DNA of 64,000 nucleotides from Cellulosimicrobium sp. Marseille-Q4280 (GCF_943181405.1 NZ_CALPBY010000004.1:1-64000); one strand, 5' to 3'. Numbered from the stretch's first letter, positions 22,212 to 31,210 are shown. Notes: generated from the sequence alone by a model not told the origin. Numbers and translations are program-made.

Positions 22212-24227
22212 ATGGACTTTCCCTTCCAGCTCACCGAGGACCAGATCCTCGGGCTCATCGCGCTCGGGGCGTCCGTCGTCGTCGCGATCGTCGCGGTGAA
22301 CGTGCTCGCGCCGAAGGCCGGGGTCGCTGCGCCGCTCGTCCTGGTGCTCGTCGGGATCGGCATCAGCTTCGTCCCCGTGGTCCCCGCGATCGAGGTCGAG
22401 CCGGAGTGGATCCTCGCGGGCGTGCTCCCGCCGTTGCTCTACTCGTCGGCGGTGAGCCTGCCGACGATGGACTTCCGTCGCGACTTCACGGCCATCGGCG
22501 GGCTCTCGGTCGCTCTCGTCGTCGTGAGCTCGGTCGCGCTCGGATTCCTCTTCACCGCGCTGGTCCCGGGCATCCCGCTGTCCGTCGGGATCGCGCTCGG
22601 CGCGATCGTCAGCCCGACCGACGCCGTCGCGACGTCGATCGTCAAGCGCCTCGGCGCGTCACCGCGCGTCGTGACCGTCCTCGAGGGCGAGAGCCTGCTC
22701 AACGACGCGTCCGCCCTCGTGCTGCTGCGCTCGGCGATCGCCGCGACGGCCGCGAGCGTGTCGCTGTGGTCCGTCGCGGGGGACTTCGTGCTCGCGGTGG
22801 TGGTCGCCGTCGCGGTGGGCTTCGTCGTCGGGCTCGTCGGGCTGTTCGTCCGGGCGCGGCTCGGCCGCCCGTCGCTGAGCGTCGCGGTGTCCTTCGTCGT
22901 CCCGTTCGTCGCGTACCTGCCGTCGGAGCTCCTGGGAGCGTCGGGGCTCGTCGCCGTCGTGACGGCCGGCCTCGTCACGGGCAACGGCGCGGCGAAGTAC
23001 CTGCGGCCGCAGGACCGGATCTCCGAGGAGTCGAACTGGCGCACCATCGAGCTGCTGCTCGAGGGCGGCGTCTTCCTGCTCATGGGGCTCGAGCTGTTCG
23101 CGCTCGTCGAGGACGTCGTCGACACGCACGGCAACCTCTGGCAGGCCGTCGGGATCGCCGCGCTGACGATCGTCGCGGTCCTCCTCGTGCGCGCCGTGTA
23201 CGTGCTGCCGCTCGTGCACGGCGCCGGGCGCCGGGCGAGACGCGGGGAGAAGGTGCGCGGCGTCATCGCGGGGATGCAGGAGACGCTCGACGCGAAGTTC
23301 GCCCCGGACGGGACGCCGCTCCACCCCGGCGCGCCGGGCGCCACCGAGTCGGCGACCGGCGTGACCGCGCAGCTCGAGGCGATCCGGGGCCCGCACCTGA
23401 ACCCCCCGCACGTCCCGCACGTCCCGCACGTCCCGCACGTCCCGCACGGGTTGCGCGGGTCGGACGCCGCGGAGGGGTCGGACGGGCCGGACGCCGCGGG
23501 CAGGTCGGACGCCGCGCACGGGTCGCGGGCCCCCGCCCGGCGGGGCCGCTCGGGCGGTCCGGCCGCCGGGACACCGGAGCGCGTCGGCCGGGTCCGCGAC
23601 ACGCTGCGACGTCGCGTCGCGGACATCGACTACCTGCGCGCGCAGCCGCTCGGCCCGCGCGAGGGCGTGCTCCTCGTCTGGGCGGGGATGCGCGGCGTCG
23701 TGACCGTGGCGGCGGCGCAGACGCTCCCGCTCGACACGCCGCACCGGTCGTTCCTCGTCCTCGTCGCGTTCGGGGTCGCCGTCGGGAGCCTCCTGCTCCA
23801 GGGCAGCACGCTCCCGTGGGTCGTGAAGAGGCTCGGTCTCACCGGGGGCGTCTCGCCCGCGGACAACGACCGCGGGGCCGTCCGGGCCGAGCTCGACGTC
23901 GCCGCGGCGCGGGTCGTCGACGCCCCCGACCTCCGGCGTCCCGACGGCCGCTCGTACGACCCGGGGGTCGTGGCCCGCGTGCGCCGCGACGTCGTCCGCG
24001 AGCTCGAGACGCGGGACGTGGACGCCGCGACCTCCGCCGACGTGTTCACGCAGTACAAGGAGCTGCGCCTCCGGGCGATCGCAGCGCAGCGCACCGCGCT
24101 GCTCGCCGCCCGGTCGTCGGGCGTCTACAGCTCGCAGGCTCTGCGGCACGCGCTCGATCTGCTCGACGCCGAGCAGATCGACCTCGAGCTGCGTCGCGGC
24201 CCGGTCGTCGACGACGACGACGACTGA
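22212..24227 (+). CDS. Na+/H+ antiporter, CPA1 family, with His-rich repeat loop
   Basis: A 671-residue inner-membrane cation/proton antiporter. Core helices are recognised by LPPLLYSSAVSLPTMDFRR, the ND-type ion-site helix GAIVSPTDAVATSIVKRLG, VLEGESLLNDASALVLL, and late helix WAGMRGVVTVAAAQTLPL. Between the last two helices, residues about 345-475 form a long cytoplasmic loop holding four to five HVP repeats and a GSDAA-rich stretch. This loop is much longer than usual. The C-terminus is a charged cytoplasmic tail ending in aspartates. ATG at 22212 with CGGAGG upstream. It is monocistronic and divergent from the histidine kinase. Confidence 0.9.
   Translation: MDFPFQLTEDQILGLIALGASVVVAIVAVNVLAPKAGVAAPLVLVLVGIGISFVPVVPAIEVEPEWILAGVLPPLLYSSAVSLPTMDFRRDFTAIGGLSVALVVVSSVALGFLFTALVPGIPLSVGIALGAIVSPTDAVATSIVKRLGASPRVVTVLEGESLLNDASALVLLRSAIAATAASVSLWSVAGDFVLAVVVAVAVGFVVGLVGLFVRARLGRPSLSVAVSFVVPFVAYLPSELLGASGLVAVVTAGLVTGNGAAKYLRPQDRISEESNWRTIELLLEGGVFLLMGLELFALVEDVVDTHGNLWQAVGIAALTIVAVLLVRAVYVLPLVHGAGRRARRGEKVRGVIAGMQETLDAKFAPDGTPLHPGAPGATESATGVTAQLEAIRGPHLNPPHVPHVPHVPHVPHGLRGSDAAEGSDGPDAAGRSDAAHGSRAPARRGRSGGPAAGTPERVGRVRDTLRRRVADIDYLRAQPLGPREGVLLVWAGMRGVVTVAAAQTLPLDTPHRSFLVLVAFGVAVGSLLLQGSTLPWVVKRLGLTGGVSPADNDRGAVRAELDVAAARVVDAPDLRRPDGRSYDPGVVARVRRDVVRELETRDVDAATSADVFTQYKELRLRAIAAQRTALLAARSSGVYSSQALRHALDLLDAEQIDLELRRGPVVDDDDD
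23406..23450 (+). repeat. 9-bp tandem repeat encoding HVP units
   Basis: Four perfect copies of CCGCACGTC and a diverged fifth give PHVPHVPHVPHVPHG in the cytoplasmic loop of the antiporter. Being a multiple of three it preserves frame and could vary in copy number by slippage. Confidence 0.85.
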
Positions 24228-24251
24228 CCTGACCGCCTGCCGCTCGCGAGG

Positions 24252-25109
24252 TCACGTGACAGGGGTGACGTCCGCCGCCGCCAGCGGCCGGTCGAGGCCC
24301 GTGACGCCGAGCTCGAGCCTCGAGATGCCCTCGACCGGGACGGCCGACGACGCGCCCAGCCCGTCCGAGCGGCCCGCGTCGGTCGCCGACCACGTCGCCA
24401 CGACCTCCCGCCTGCCGGCGTCGTCGACGAGGACGAGCTCGTACGTCGCGCCGCTCTCGGCCGCGCCCGTCGGGTAGGAGCACGACCAGTCGAGCCGCGT
24501 GCCCCACGCCGCCGGCGTCAGCACGAGCTCCGCGCGCACGTCCGTGCCGTCGACGGGGAGCAGCTCGACCGTCGTCGTCTGCGGCGGGCTCGACGGCGCG
24601 CTCGAAGGCTGTGTCGACGTCGGTGCCGCGCCGGACGGTGCCTCGCGCGCCGGGCCGGTCAGCGCGACGCCCGCCGCCCCGCCCGCGACGACCAGGGCGA
24701 CGCCTGCCGCGACGAGCAGCCCGCGGCGTCGGGCACGGCGGTGACGCGCCCCCGAGGCGAGCTCCGTGATCGGCACAGCACCCCCGTGGTCTCGCTCGGT
24801 GCGACCATGCGGCGCATGACGCGCCCCCGGCGTCGCGACGGCGTCGTCGACCGGACCCTCGACCGAGCCGTCGACCGAGCCGTCGACGAGCGCCGCGGCG
24901 TGCTCGGGCGTGAGCATCCCGAGGAGCCCGGGCATCCCGGCGAGCTCGGTGACGGACCCGCGGCACGCCTCGCACGTCGCGAGGTGAGCCTCGAACGCGC
25001 GGCGGTCGCGCGGACCGAGAGCGCCGAGCACGTAGGCGGCGTCCCACTCGCGGAACGGGTCCGTGCCGAACGTGCCGAACGTGCCGGAGGTGCCGGGTGT
25101 GCCGGTCAT
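24252..25109 (-). CDS. Anti-sigma factor with zinc-binding ZAS domain, RskA-like
   Basis: A 285-residue single-pass membrane protein. The N-terminus has a short TGTPGTSGTFGTFGT stretch, then AAYVLGALGPRDRRAFEAHLATCEACRGSVTEL with the His-x3-Cys-x2-Cys zinc motif of anti-sigma domains. One membrane helix lies near GLLVAAGVALVVAGGAAGVAL (about residues 150-170). The extracytoplasmic part has the RskA-like beta-fold (VELLPVDGTDVRAELVLTPAAWGTRLDWSCSYPTG). It overlaps the sigma gene stop by four bases. It should hold the ECF sigma factor at the membrane until cleaved or oxidised. Confidence 0.88.
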   Translation of the reverse strand: MTGTPGTSGTFGTFGTDPFREWDAAYVLGALGPRDRRAFEAHLATCEACRGSVTELAGMPGLLGMLTPEHAAALVDGSVDGSVEGPVDDAVATPGARHAPHGRTERDHGGAVPITELASGARHRRARRRGLLVAAGVALVVAGGAAGVALTGPAREAPSGAAPTSTQPSSAPSSPPQTTTVELLPVDGTDVRAELVLTPAAWGTRLDWSCSYPTGAAESGATYELVLVDDAGRREVVATWSATDAGRSDGLGASSAVPVEGISRLELGVTGLDRPLAAADVTPVT

Positions 25110-25651
25110 GGCGTGACTCCCTTCTCCTGCAGCGTCAGCCGCAGCGCGCGCAGCGCGTAGTGCATGCGGGACTTCACCGTCCCGGGTGGCACCCCCTGCT
25201 CGTCCGCCATCTCGGCGACCGACCGACCGCGGTAGTAGGCCCCCACGACGACGGCCCGGTGCTCCGGCGAGAGCGCCACGAGCGCGTCGGCGACGAGCCA
25301 CGCGTCGAGCACGGCCTGCGTCGCGTCCGCCTCGCCGTGGTCGGGCAGGTGCGCGCTCGCCAGCTCGCGCCGGTGGTGCGCCCGCCGCAGGTCGTCGACG
25401 ACGAGGTTGCGCGCGACCGTGAACAGCCACGCCCGGACCGAGCCCTCCGGCCGTTCGAGCACCTCCGGGTGGCTCCACGCGCGCAGGAGCGTCTCCTGTA
25501 CGACGTCCTGGGCACGGGCGTCGTCGTCGGTCATGCGTGCGACGTACCGGTGCAGCGCAGTGCCGTGGGTGTCGTGCACGGCGCGCAGCAGCTCGTCCGC
25601 GACCGGACCCGTGGGCCCGGTCGCGGTGCCGGTCGCGTCGTCGGTGACCAC
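25106..25651 (-). CDS. ECF sigma factor, SigL/SigK-like (ECF19)
   Basis: A 181-residue sigma factor. Region 2 (ALHRYVARMTDDDARAQDVVQETLLRAWSHPEVLERPEGSVRAWLFTVARNLVVDDLRRAHHR) and region 4 (LSPEHRAVVVGAYYRGRSVAEMADEQGVPPGTVKSRMHYALRAL) are those of the SigK/SigL class with a zinc-binding anti-sigma partner, which follows immediately with a four-base overlap. It starts seven bases after the yceI stop, so it is the middle gene of a yceI-sigma-anti-sigma operon. The promoter at 26391-26416 looks like its own target, giving autoregulation. Confidence 0.9.
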   Translation of the reverse strand: MVTDDATGTATGPTGPVADELLRAVHDTHGTALHRYVARMTDDDARAQDVVQETLLRAWSHPEVLERPEGSVRAWLFTVARNLVVDDLRRAHHRRELASAHLPDHGEADATQAVLDAWLVADALVALSPEHRAVVVGAYYRGRSVAEMADEQGVPPGTVKSRMHYALRALRLTLQEKGVTP

Positions 25652-25657
25652 CGCGGC

Positions 25658-26332
25658 TCAGGACGCCTGGGTCAGGGCCAGGCTGAACTCGATGCTCCCG
25701 GTCTCCTCGACCTCGACGAACCCGAGGCTCGGCGCCTCGACGCCGAAGTCCGCGAACGTGATCGGCACCTCGCCGACGACCTGGACGTCGTCGCCCTCCG
25801 CGCCGATCTGCGCGTCGACCGTGACGGGCCGCGTGACGCCCCGGACCGTGAGGTCTCCCGCGAGCTCGACCGCGCCGGCCGCGTCGGGCACCTCGACGGG
25901 CTCCGTGAGCGCGAAGGTTGCGGTCGGGTGCTCCGCGACCTGGATCGCCGTGTCGCGGAAGTACGCGTCGCGGTTGGCGACGTCCGTCGCGACCGTCGTC
26001 ATGTCGACGACGACCTCGGCGTCCGTGAGCGAACCGTCCGCGAGCGTCACGGAACCCGTGACGTCCTCCGTGCGGCCCGTGACCGTCACGTCCTCGCCGC
26101 GCAGGATCTCGTCGAGCCGGTACCCGGCGAACGACCCGGTGCCCACGTCCCACGTCCCGTCGAGCCCGGCGGCGTCGAGCGTGGACCCCGTGCCGGCATC
26201 GAGCGTGGGAGCGTCCGCAGCGCGGTCCTCCGACCAGTCGGCGTACAGGCCCGGACCGAACGCGACCGCGGCTCCTCCCAGCACGACCACCGCCGCGCCG
26301 ACCCCCAGCAGGACCGTCGTCCTCGTGCGCAC
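25658..26332 (-). CDS. YceI-like membrane-anchored lipocalin-type protein
   Basis: A 224-residue protein: one N-terminal membrane helix (TTVLLGVGAAVVVLGGAAVAF), then a YceI barrel with GTWDVGTGSFAGYRLDE, VTGSVTLADGSLTDAEVVVDMTTVATDVANRDAYFR, and HPTATFALTEPV, the conserved strands of the family. YceI proteins bind isoprenoid lipids in a hydrophobic tunnel. It is secreted but stays anchored. It is the first gene of the operon encoding an ECF sigma and anti-sigma factor, so it is probably the main stress product of that regulon. GTG with GGAGGGGAG upstream. Confidence 0.88.
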   Translation of the reverse strand: MRTRTTVLLGVGAAVVVLGGAAVAFGPGLYADWSEDRAADAPTLDAGTGSTLDAAGLDGTWDVGTGSFAGYRLDEILRGEDVTVTGRTEDVTGSVTLADGSLTDAEVVVDMTTVATDVANRDAYFRDTAIQVAEHPTATFALTEPVEVPDAAGAVELAGDLTVRGVTRPVTVDAQIGAEGDDVQVVGEVPITFADFGVEAPSLGFVEVEETGSIEFSLALTQAS

Positions 26333-26390
26333 GTGAATCTCCCCTCCGTCGTGGCGCGTCGCGTCGGAGCGCGACGTCCTGTCACCCGGT

Positions 26391-26416
26391 AGACGGAACG
26401 GGGGGCCGTCCGGTTC
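26391..26416 (-). promoter_or_regulatory. ECF-type promoter of the yceI-sigma-anti-sigma operon
   Basis: On the minus strand GAACC (26412-26416) and CGTCT (26391-26395) are separated by 16 bases, the typical ECF -35/-10 arrangement with GAAC and CGTC. Transcription would begin about 50 bases ahead of the yceI GTG. Confidence 0.6.
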
Positions 26417-26437
26417 GATCCGGGCGCGAGGAGATCC

Positions 26438-26860
26438 TCAGCCGAGCGGCCCGGTGAGGCAGAAGGGGTGGCCCTCCGGGTCGGCGTAGACCCGGAACGG
26501 GTCGTCCGGGTGGCCCTCCTCGGCAGGCGTCCCCGTGAGGGGCGTGGCGCCGCACGCGAGGGCGTGCTCGTGCGCGGCGTCCAGGTCGGGGACGTCGAGG
26601 TCGACGTGGACGCGTGCGCCGCCGGGCCACGGCCGGACCTCGGCGTCGGAGCGCTGGAACGCGAGCCGCGTCCCGTCCGTCCCGGGGACCGCGAGGGTCA
26701 GCCAGTCCTCGCCGTCGGGGTCGGGCGTCTCCTGGCCGGGCGTGTACTCCCAACCCGTGAGGCGGCGGTAGAAGTCGGCGAGGGCACGCGGGTCCCGTGC
26801 GTCGACCGTCACGTTGCGCAGAGGCATCGGCACCGGAGGGGTGGGCGTCATGTCGCTCAT
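26438..26860 (-). CDS. VOC-family (glyoxalase-like) protein
   Basis: A 140-residue protein with the vicinal-oxygen-chelate pattern of a Glo_EDI_BRP_like domain: LRNVTVDARDPRALADFYRRLTGWEY, WLTLAVPGTDGTRLAFQR, VHVDLDVPDLDAAHEHALACGATPL and FRVYADPEGHPFCLTG. The final EGHPFC supplies the usual acid and histidine. It starts four bases after the stop of the endonuclease IV gene on the same strand, so it is probably co-transcribed. Substrate unknown. Confidence 0.78.
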   Translation of the reverse strand: MSDMTPTPPVPMPLRNVTVDARDPRALADFYRRLTGWEYTPGQETPDPDGEDWLTLAVPGTDGTRLAFQRSDAEVRPWPGGARVHVDLDVPDLDAAHEHALACGATPLTGTPAEEGHPDDPFRVYADPEGHPFCLTGPLG

Positions 26861-26866
26861 CGTGAC

Positions 26867-27649
26867 TCAGCCCAGCTGCTCGCGCAGCCATGCGACGTCG
26901 GCGGGGACGTCGGCGTGCGTCTCGCACACGACGGACGTGCCCGCCGCCCGCACGACGCCGAGCAGGAGCTCGGGGTCGATCGTCCCGGTCGTGAGGCTCG
27001 CGTGGCGGTCGGCGCCCGATCCCGCCGTGTCGCGGCTGTTGTTGAGGTGCACGAGATCGACGCGACCCGTGATCGCGCGGACGTCGTCGACCGCGGACGC
27101 GAGGTCGATCCCGCCGGCCCACGCGTGGCACGTGTCGAGGCAGAAACCGACCTTCTCCGCGCCGTCGGCCTGCTGGACCGCGGCCCACAGGCCCTCGATG
27201 CGCTCGAGCCGGCGCGCCATCGAGAAGTCGCCGCCGGCGGTGTTCTCGATGTACACGGTGACGTCGGTCTGCAGCGCGTCGATCGCCTTGCGCCAGTTGT
27301 CGAACCCCTTCGCGGGGTCCTCCGCCGCGGTGACGTGGCCGCCGTGCACCACGACGCCCGTCGCACCGACCGCCGCCGCGCCCGTGACGATCTGCTGCAG
27401 CAGCTTGCGGCTCGGGATGCGGATCCGGTTGTTGGGGCTCGCGACGTTGATGACGTACGGCGCGTGGACCACGAGCTCGAGGTCGGCGGCCGCGGCGTCG
27501 GCCTTGAGGGCCTCCGCACCACCGGGATATGTGAACTCCGGTCCCTTCCACGACTGGGGGTCGCCGAGGAAGATCTGCGCGACGTCCGCGCCGATCCCGG
27601 CGGCCTGCGCGACGACGTCCGACTGGTCGAGGTGGGCTCCGATCCGCAT
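26867..27649 (-). CDS. nfo: Deoxyribonuclease IV (AP endonuclease)
   Basis: A 260-residue TIM-barrel AP endonuclease that cuts DNA 5' to abasic sites in base-excision repair. The trinuclear-zinc motifs are visible: HAPYVINVASPNNRIR, GVVVHGGHVTA, VYIENTAGGD, GFCLDTCHAWAGG, and HLNNSRDTAGSGADRHASLTTG, with the expected histidines, glutamate and aspartates. The length fits the family. It is followed by the VOC gene in the same operon. Confidence 0.9.
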   Translation of the reverse strand: MRIGAHLDQSDVVAQAAGIGADVAQIFLGDPQSWKGPEFTYPGGAEALKADAAAADLELVVHAPYVINVASPNNRIRIPSRKLLQQIVTGAAAVGATGVVVHGGHVTAAEDPAKGFDNWRKAIDALQTDVTVYIENTAGGDFSMARRLERIEGLWAAVQQADGAEKVGFCLDTCHAWAGGIDLASAVDDVRAITGRVDLVHLNNSRDTAGSGADRHASLTTGTIDPELLLGVVRAAGTSVVCETHADVPADVAWLREQLG

Positions 27650-27687
27650 GGGGACAACCTACGCGGCGGCGCCCACGTGGGCAGTGC

Positions 27688-28044
27688 TCAGCCGCGCGCC
27701 CCGCGGCGGATCATGTCACGACGGAGGTCGAGCAGCGCGGCGCGGGCCCGGCGACGGCGGTCGGCCGGGTCGACGGTCAGCTCGTCGCCGGGATTCGCCT
27801 GCCGGCGCGGCTCTCCCTGGACGTTGAGGCCGAGGTCGGGGAGCACCGTGCCCGACGCGCGGGTGCGGTGCACGGTGCGGGTCGTCACGGGGGCGTCGGT
27901 GGCGCCGGGTGAGGAGAAGAGCGGGCTGTGGTCGGGCACGAGGCCTCCCGGGGCCGTCGGGACGGGGAAGCCGCCACCGGGCGGCGCTGGTGCGCCGCCC
28001 GGCCGTGGCTGGTGCGCCGGACTCGAGGTCCGGCGCACCTCCAT
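27688..28044 (-). CDS. Small hypothetical protein, Pro/Gly-rich with basic C-terminus
   Basis: A 118-residue protein I do not recognise. The N-terminal half is proline- and glycine-rich; the C-terminal part VDPADRRRRARAALLDLRRDMIRRGARG forms a basic amphipathic helix. No signal peptide or membrane segment is seen. The ATG at 28044 is chosen; an earlier start at 28065 is in frame. Codon use is typical of the window. It ends 38 bases before nfo on the same strand. It may not be expressed. Confidence 0.5.
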   Translation of the reverse strand: MEVRRTSSPAHQPRPGGAPAPPGGGFPVPTAPGGLVPDHSPLFSSPGATDAPVTTRTVHRTRASGTVLPDLGLNVQGEPRRQANPGDELTVDPADRRRRARAALLDLRRDMIRRGARG

Positions 28045-28122
28045 CGTGCGACCGCGACATTTCACCCGGTCGTCCGCCGCGTTTCGTGCGTGTTGCGATG
28101 CATCGTCCGCGACGAGAGACGG

Positions 28123-29322
28123 TCAGGACGGCCCGCGTCCGCCGCACGAGGCGACGGTCGCGCCGTCGATCCGGAGCGACGCGTCCCAGCGCCACGCCGG
28201 CTCGAGCGCGGCGACGGTCGACGCCGCCACGCGCACGGTCTCGAGGTCGCCCCCGTCCGGCGACCCGGACACCAGCACGTCGGTGACCGTGCCGTCGGCC
28301 TCGGGAGTCACCCGCACCGACGATGACCGTTCGAGGACCAGGACGCCGTCCCAGGTCGACAGCGTGAGCACGAGCTCGGCGTCGACGGGGACGCCCGTGG
28401 GCGCGCCGGGCGCCGGGGTGACGACGTACGTCGCCTCCAGCCCGTCGGCGTCGGCCGGTGCGAATGCCGGAGTGCCGGTCGGCGCTGCCGTCCGCGTCAC
28501 GCCCCAGCGGGTCTCGGTCACGGGGACGGTCCACGACACGATCCCGACGTGCTCGAACCGGAGGGGCGCCGTCGAGGCACCCGGTTCCACCAGGGGCGTG
28601 CACTCGGACTGCCAGACGTCACCTCCCACGATGGTCGCCGGGGTGAGCGCGAACGCTGACGCCGTGACGCACACGAGCGTCGCGCTCGCCGTGACGACGG
28701 TCGAGGCGCGCCGACCGCGCCGGCCGGGTGCGCCGTCGGGCCCGCGAGTTCCCCAGCGCGCCCGGAGCGCCGCGACCCAGGGATGGGGCGACGGTGCGTC
28801 GGCCGACAGCACCACGACCGTGTGCAGCAGCGAGTCGGCGAACGTCTTGCGCTGCGCGTTCCACAGCGGCCGGAGGAAGCCGATGAGCAGGATGGCGTCG
28901 AGGACGTGCGCGACCCAGCGCAGCACCGTGGCGAGCAGCCCCGCCGGGCGGCCGGTCTCGTCGCGGACCACGACGATCCCGACCGTGCGCTTGCCCGGTG
29001 TCCATCCGGCGTACGCCTGGAGAAGGGCGAACGCGATGGCCGTGGCGACGAGCCAACCGCTGTCGGTGACAGTGACACCCGGGTCGTCGCTCGACGGGAC
29101 GCTGATCCCCGGCAGTATCGACGGGACCCCCACCGGACCGACCGCCAGGAACGTCACCGCGGACACGACCGCCGCGTCCAGCAGGTAGGCGAAGACCCGT
29201 CGCCCCCAGCTCGCGTACGGCGGCTGCGCGGGGTCCGGCCCCAGGCCCGGCAGCGTCGTCTCGATCTGCCCGGTCCCGGCGTCGTGCGCCGGCCCCCTGC
29301 CGGTGGGAACGTCGATGGTCAC
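28123..29322 (-). CDS. RDD-family membrane protein with extracytoplasmic C-terminal domain
   Basis: A 399-residue protein. The N-terminal half (40-180) is an RDD domain: ASWGRRVFAYLLDAAVVSAV, LQAYAGWTPGKRTVGIVVVRDETGRPAG and LRPLWNAQRKTFADSLLHTVVV, with the conserved arginine and aspartates of the family. A further hydrophobic helix (VVTASATLVCVTASAFAL, about 207-224) anchors a C-terminal domain of about 170 residues with strands (VGIVSWTVPVTETRWGVTRTA, EATYVVTPAPGA, ELVLTLSTWDGVL). That domain is unrecognised. Function unknown. Confidence 0.78.
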   Translation of the reverse strand: MTIDVPTGRGPAHDAGTGQIETTLPGLGPDPAQPPYASWGRRVFAYLLDAAVVSAVTFLAVGPVGVPSILPGISVPSSDDPGVTVTDSGWLVATAIAFALLQAYAGWTPGKRTVGIVVVRDETGRPAGLLATVLRWVAHVLDAILLIGFLRPLWNAQRKTFADSLLHTVVVLSADAPSPHPWVAALRARWGTRGPDGAPGRRGRRASTVVTASATLVCVTASAFALTPATIVGGDVWQSECTPLVEPGASTAPLRFEHVGIVSWTVPVTETRWGVTRTAAPTGTPAFAPADADGLEATYVVTPAPGAPTGVPVDAELVLTLSTWDGVLVLERSSSVRVTPEADGTVTDVLVSGSPDGGDLETVRVAASTVAALEPAWRWDASLRIDGATVASCGGRGPS

Positions 29323-29413
29323 GCGCCGATCCTGGCAGACGGGCAGGCGCGCGTCACCCGTCCTGGGACGGTGAGCGGGGCGCTGCGACCGCAGGACCGC
29401 GCGCCGGCGACGG

Positions 29414-29749
29414 TCACGCAGGCCGCGGTGCGTACATGATCATCCCGACGCCCACCAGGCACACGAGCGCGCCCGCGACGTCCCAGCGGTCGGGGCGGAA
29501 CCCGTCGACGACCATGCCCCAGACGAGCGACCCGGCGACGAACACGCCGCCGTACGCCGCGAGGATCCGGCCGAAGCTCGCGTCCGGCTGGAGCGTCGCG
29601 ACGACGCCGTAGAGTCCCAGCGCCACTACGCCGGCCCCGATCCACAGCCAGCCCCGGTGCTCCCGCACGCCCTGCCACACGAGCCATGCGCCACCGATCT
29701 CGAGCAGCGCGGCGAGGACGAACAGCGGGATCGAGCGCGCGAGGTCCAT
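29414..29749 (-). CDS. YnfA/UPF0060-like membrane protein
   Basis: A 111-residue, four-helix membrane protein of the YnfA type, a relative of small multidrug resistance transporters. The family marks are in the first helix ([23 protein letters not shown]), [26 protein letters not shown] and the end [12 protein letters not shown] at 29749 is preferred by the family start. It lies 29 bases before the end of dadA, on the same strand. Confidence 0.88.
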   Translation of the reverse strand: MDLARSIPLFVLAALLEIGGAWLVWQGVREHRGWLWIGAGVVALGLYGVVATLQPDASFGRILAAYGGVFVAGSLVWGMVVDGFRPDRWDVAGALVCLVGVGMIMYAPRPA

Positions 29750-29778
29750 GGGGGTCAGCGTAGGGACCGGCGCGGGGG

Positions 29779-31149
29779 TCAGCGCAGCGGGTCGAACGGG
29801 CGGATCTCGTCGGGCACACGGCCGGTGACGACCTGCTCGGCGAGCGCTCTGCCCGTCGCCGGACCGAGCACGATCCCCCACATGCCGTGCCCGCCTGCGA
29901 CGAAGACGCCGGGTGCACGCGTCGCCCCCACGAGCGGCAGGCCGTCGGGCGTCACGGGCCGCGACCCCACCCACTCGTCGTGGCGCTCGTCCAGGTCGAC
30001 GCCCTGGAACAGGTGCCGGACGGACGCGAGGATCGCCTCGACGCGCCGTGGCTGGAACGGCTCGTCGGGTCCGCGGAACTCCATGGTCCCGGCGACGCGG
30101 AGCCGCCCCTGGTACGGCGTGCACGCGACGCGGCGCGCGGGCAGGTAGAGCGGCTGCTCCACGGCCTCGTCGGTCTTCACGGTGAACGAGTACCCACGCC
30201 CCGCCTGCACGCGCGTGCGCACGCCGAGCGGGGCCGCGAGCCGGGGCAGCCACGCTCCCGTCGCGAGGACGACGGCGTCCGCGTCGACCACGGACTCGCC
30301 GTCGGGCCCGACGACGCGCAGCGACACCCCGGACCGGTCGCCGCCGCCGGTGGCCCGGCGCGGGCGGACGGCGCGCACGTCGGCGCCCGTGACGACGCGA
30401 CCGCCGCGCGCCCGGACGGAGTCGGCGAGCGCGTGGACGAACGGTCCCGGCTCGAGGAAGCGCTGGCCCTCCAGGGCGAGCACGGTCGTCACGCGGTCGG
30501 TGAGCTGCGGCGCTCGCTCGCCCGCCTCGACACGACGGACCGGGACGTGCTGTCCTGCGGCGGCGACGTGCTCGAGCTCGCGCAGGAACGGGCGCGCCTC
30601 CCGCTCGTGCTCGAACGCGATGGTGAACGGCCCCGGCGTCGTGCGAGCACCGACGGCACCGACGGCACCGACGGCATGGTCGGCGCGGCCGGCCGCACCG
30701 CCCGCGGCGAGCTCGTCGAACGCGTCGAGCGCGACGCGGTCGATCGGCGTGAGCGCCGCCATCGCCCGGTCCCAGCGACGCTGCGTCGCGTGGGACATGA
30801 ATCGGGCGAGGAAGGCCCACAGGCGCGGGTCGAACCGCAGCGGCACGTGCAGCGGGGCGGCGGGGTCGAGGAGGGCGCGCGGACCGTACGTCCACAGCGA
30901 CGGGTCGGCGAGCGGCATCGCCATGCCGGGCGTGAGCCAGCCCGCGTTGCCCCACGACGACCCCGCGGCGACGCCCTCGCGGTCGAGGACGGTCACCTCG
31001 ACGCCCCGCTCCTGGAGGTGCCAGGCCGTCGCGAGGCCGACCATCCCGGCGCCGACGACGACGGCGGTCCGCGAGGCGGGCGTGTGGCTGGTGCGCGACG
31101 GGGTGGTGTCGCACGGACTCAGCGTGGTCGATCGTTCGGTGCCGGACAA
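29779..31149 (-). CDS. dadA: D-amino acid dehydrogenase-like FAD oxidoreductase
   Basis: About 456 residues. The FAD motif [18 protein letters not shown] opens the conserved part, and [23 protein letters not shown] and [42 protein letters not shown] are DadA-like, as is the final [18 protein letters not shown] ... [22 protein letters not shown]. It should oxidise D-amino acids, passing electrons to the respiratory chain. The start is uncertain: no ATG or GTG is near the right place, and the TTG at 31149 is the best candidate. It is divergent from lrp, which probably controls it through the dyad at 31154-31172. Confidence 0.85.
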   Translation of the reverse strand: MSGTERSTTLSPCDTTPSRTSHTPASRTAVVVGAGMVGLATAWHLQERGVEVTVLDREGVAAGSSWGNAGWLTPGMAMPLADPSLWTYGPRALLDPAAPLHVPLRFDPRLWAFLARFMSHATQRRWDRAMAALTPIDRVALDAFDELAAGGAAGRADHAVGAVGAVGARTTPGPFTIAFEHEREARPFLRELEHVAAAGQHVPVRRVEAGERAPQLTDRVTTVLALEGQRFLEPGPFVHALADSVRARGGRVVTGADVRAVRPRRATGGGDRSGVSLRVVGPDGESVVDADAVVLATGAWLPRLAAPLGVRTRVQAGRGYSFTVKTDEAVEQPLYLPARRVACTPYQGRLRVAGTMEFRGPDEPFQPRRVEAILASVRHLFQGVDLDERHDEWVGSRPVTPDGLPLVGATRAPGVFVAGGHGMWGIVLGPATGRALAEQVVTGRVPDEIRPFDPLR

Positions 31150-31153
31150 GATC

Positions 31154-31172
31154 TGCCGAAGGGTGTTCGGTA
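31154..31172. promoter_or_regulatory. Dyad between dadA and lrp, candidate Lrp operator
   Basis: TGCCGAA (31154-31160), five bases, then TTCGGTA (31166-31172) pair at six of seven positions. It lies in the 61-base intergenic region between divergent dadA and lrp, where Lrp-type regulators bind. Confidence 0.45.
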
Positions 31173-31210
31173 GAGTCGGCCTGCGAGGCGCCGACGTTCT
31201 GGAGGGTGCG

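Noticed and set aside
23406-23450. CRISPR-like repeats
   Set aside because: Units are only nine bases with no spacers and lie in frame in a protein gene.
20516-24232. Long plus-strand frame across the histidine kinase and antiporter region
   Set aside because: It reads a composition of Arg, Gly and Asp with no homology; the real genes lie in other frames.
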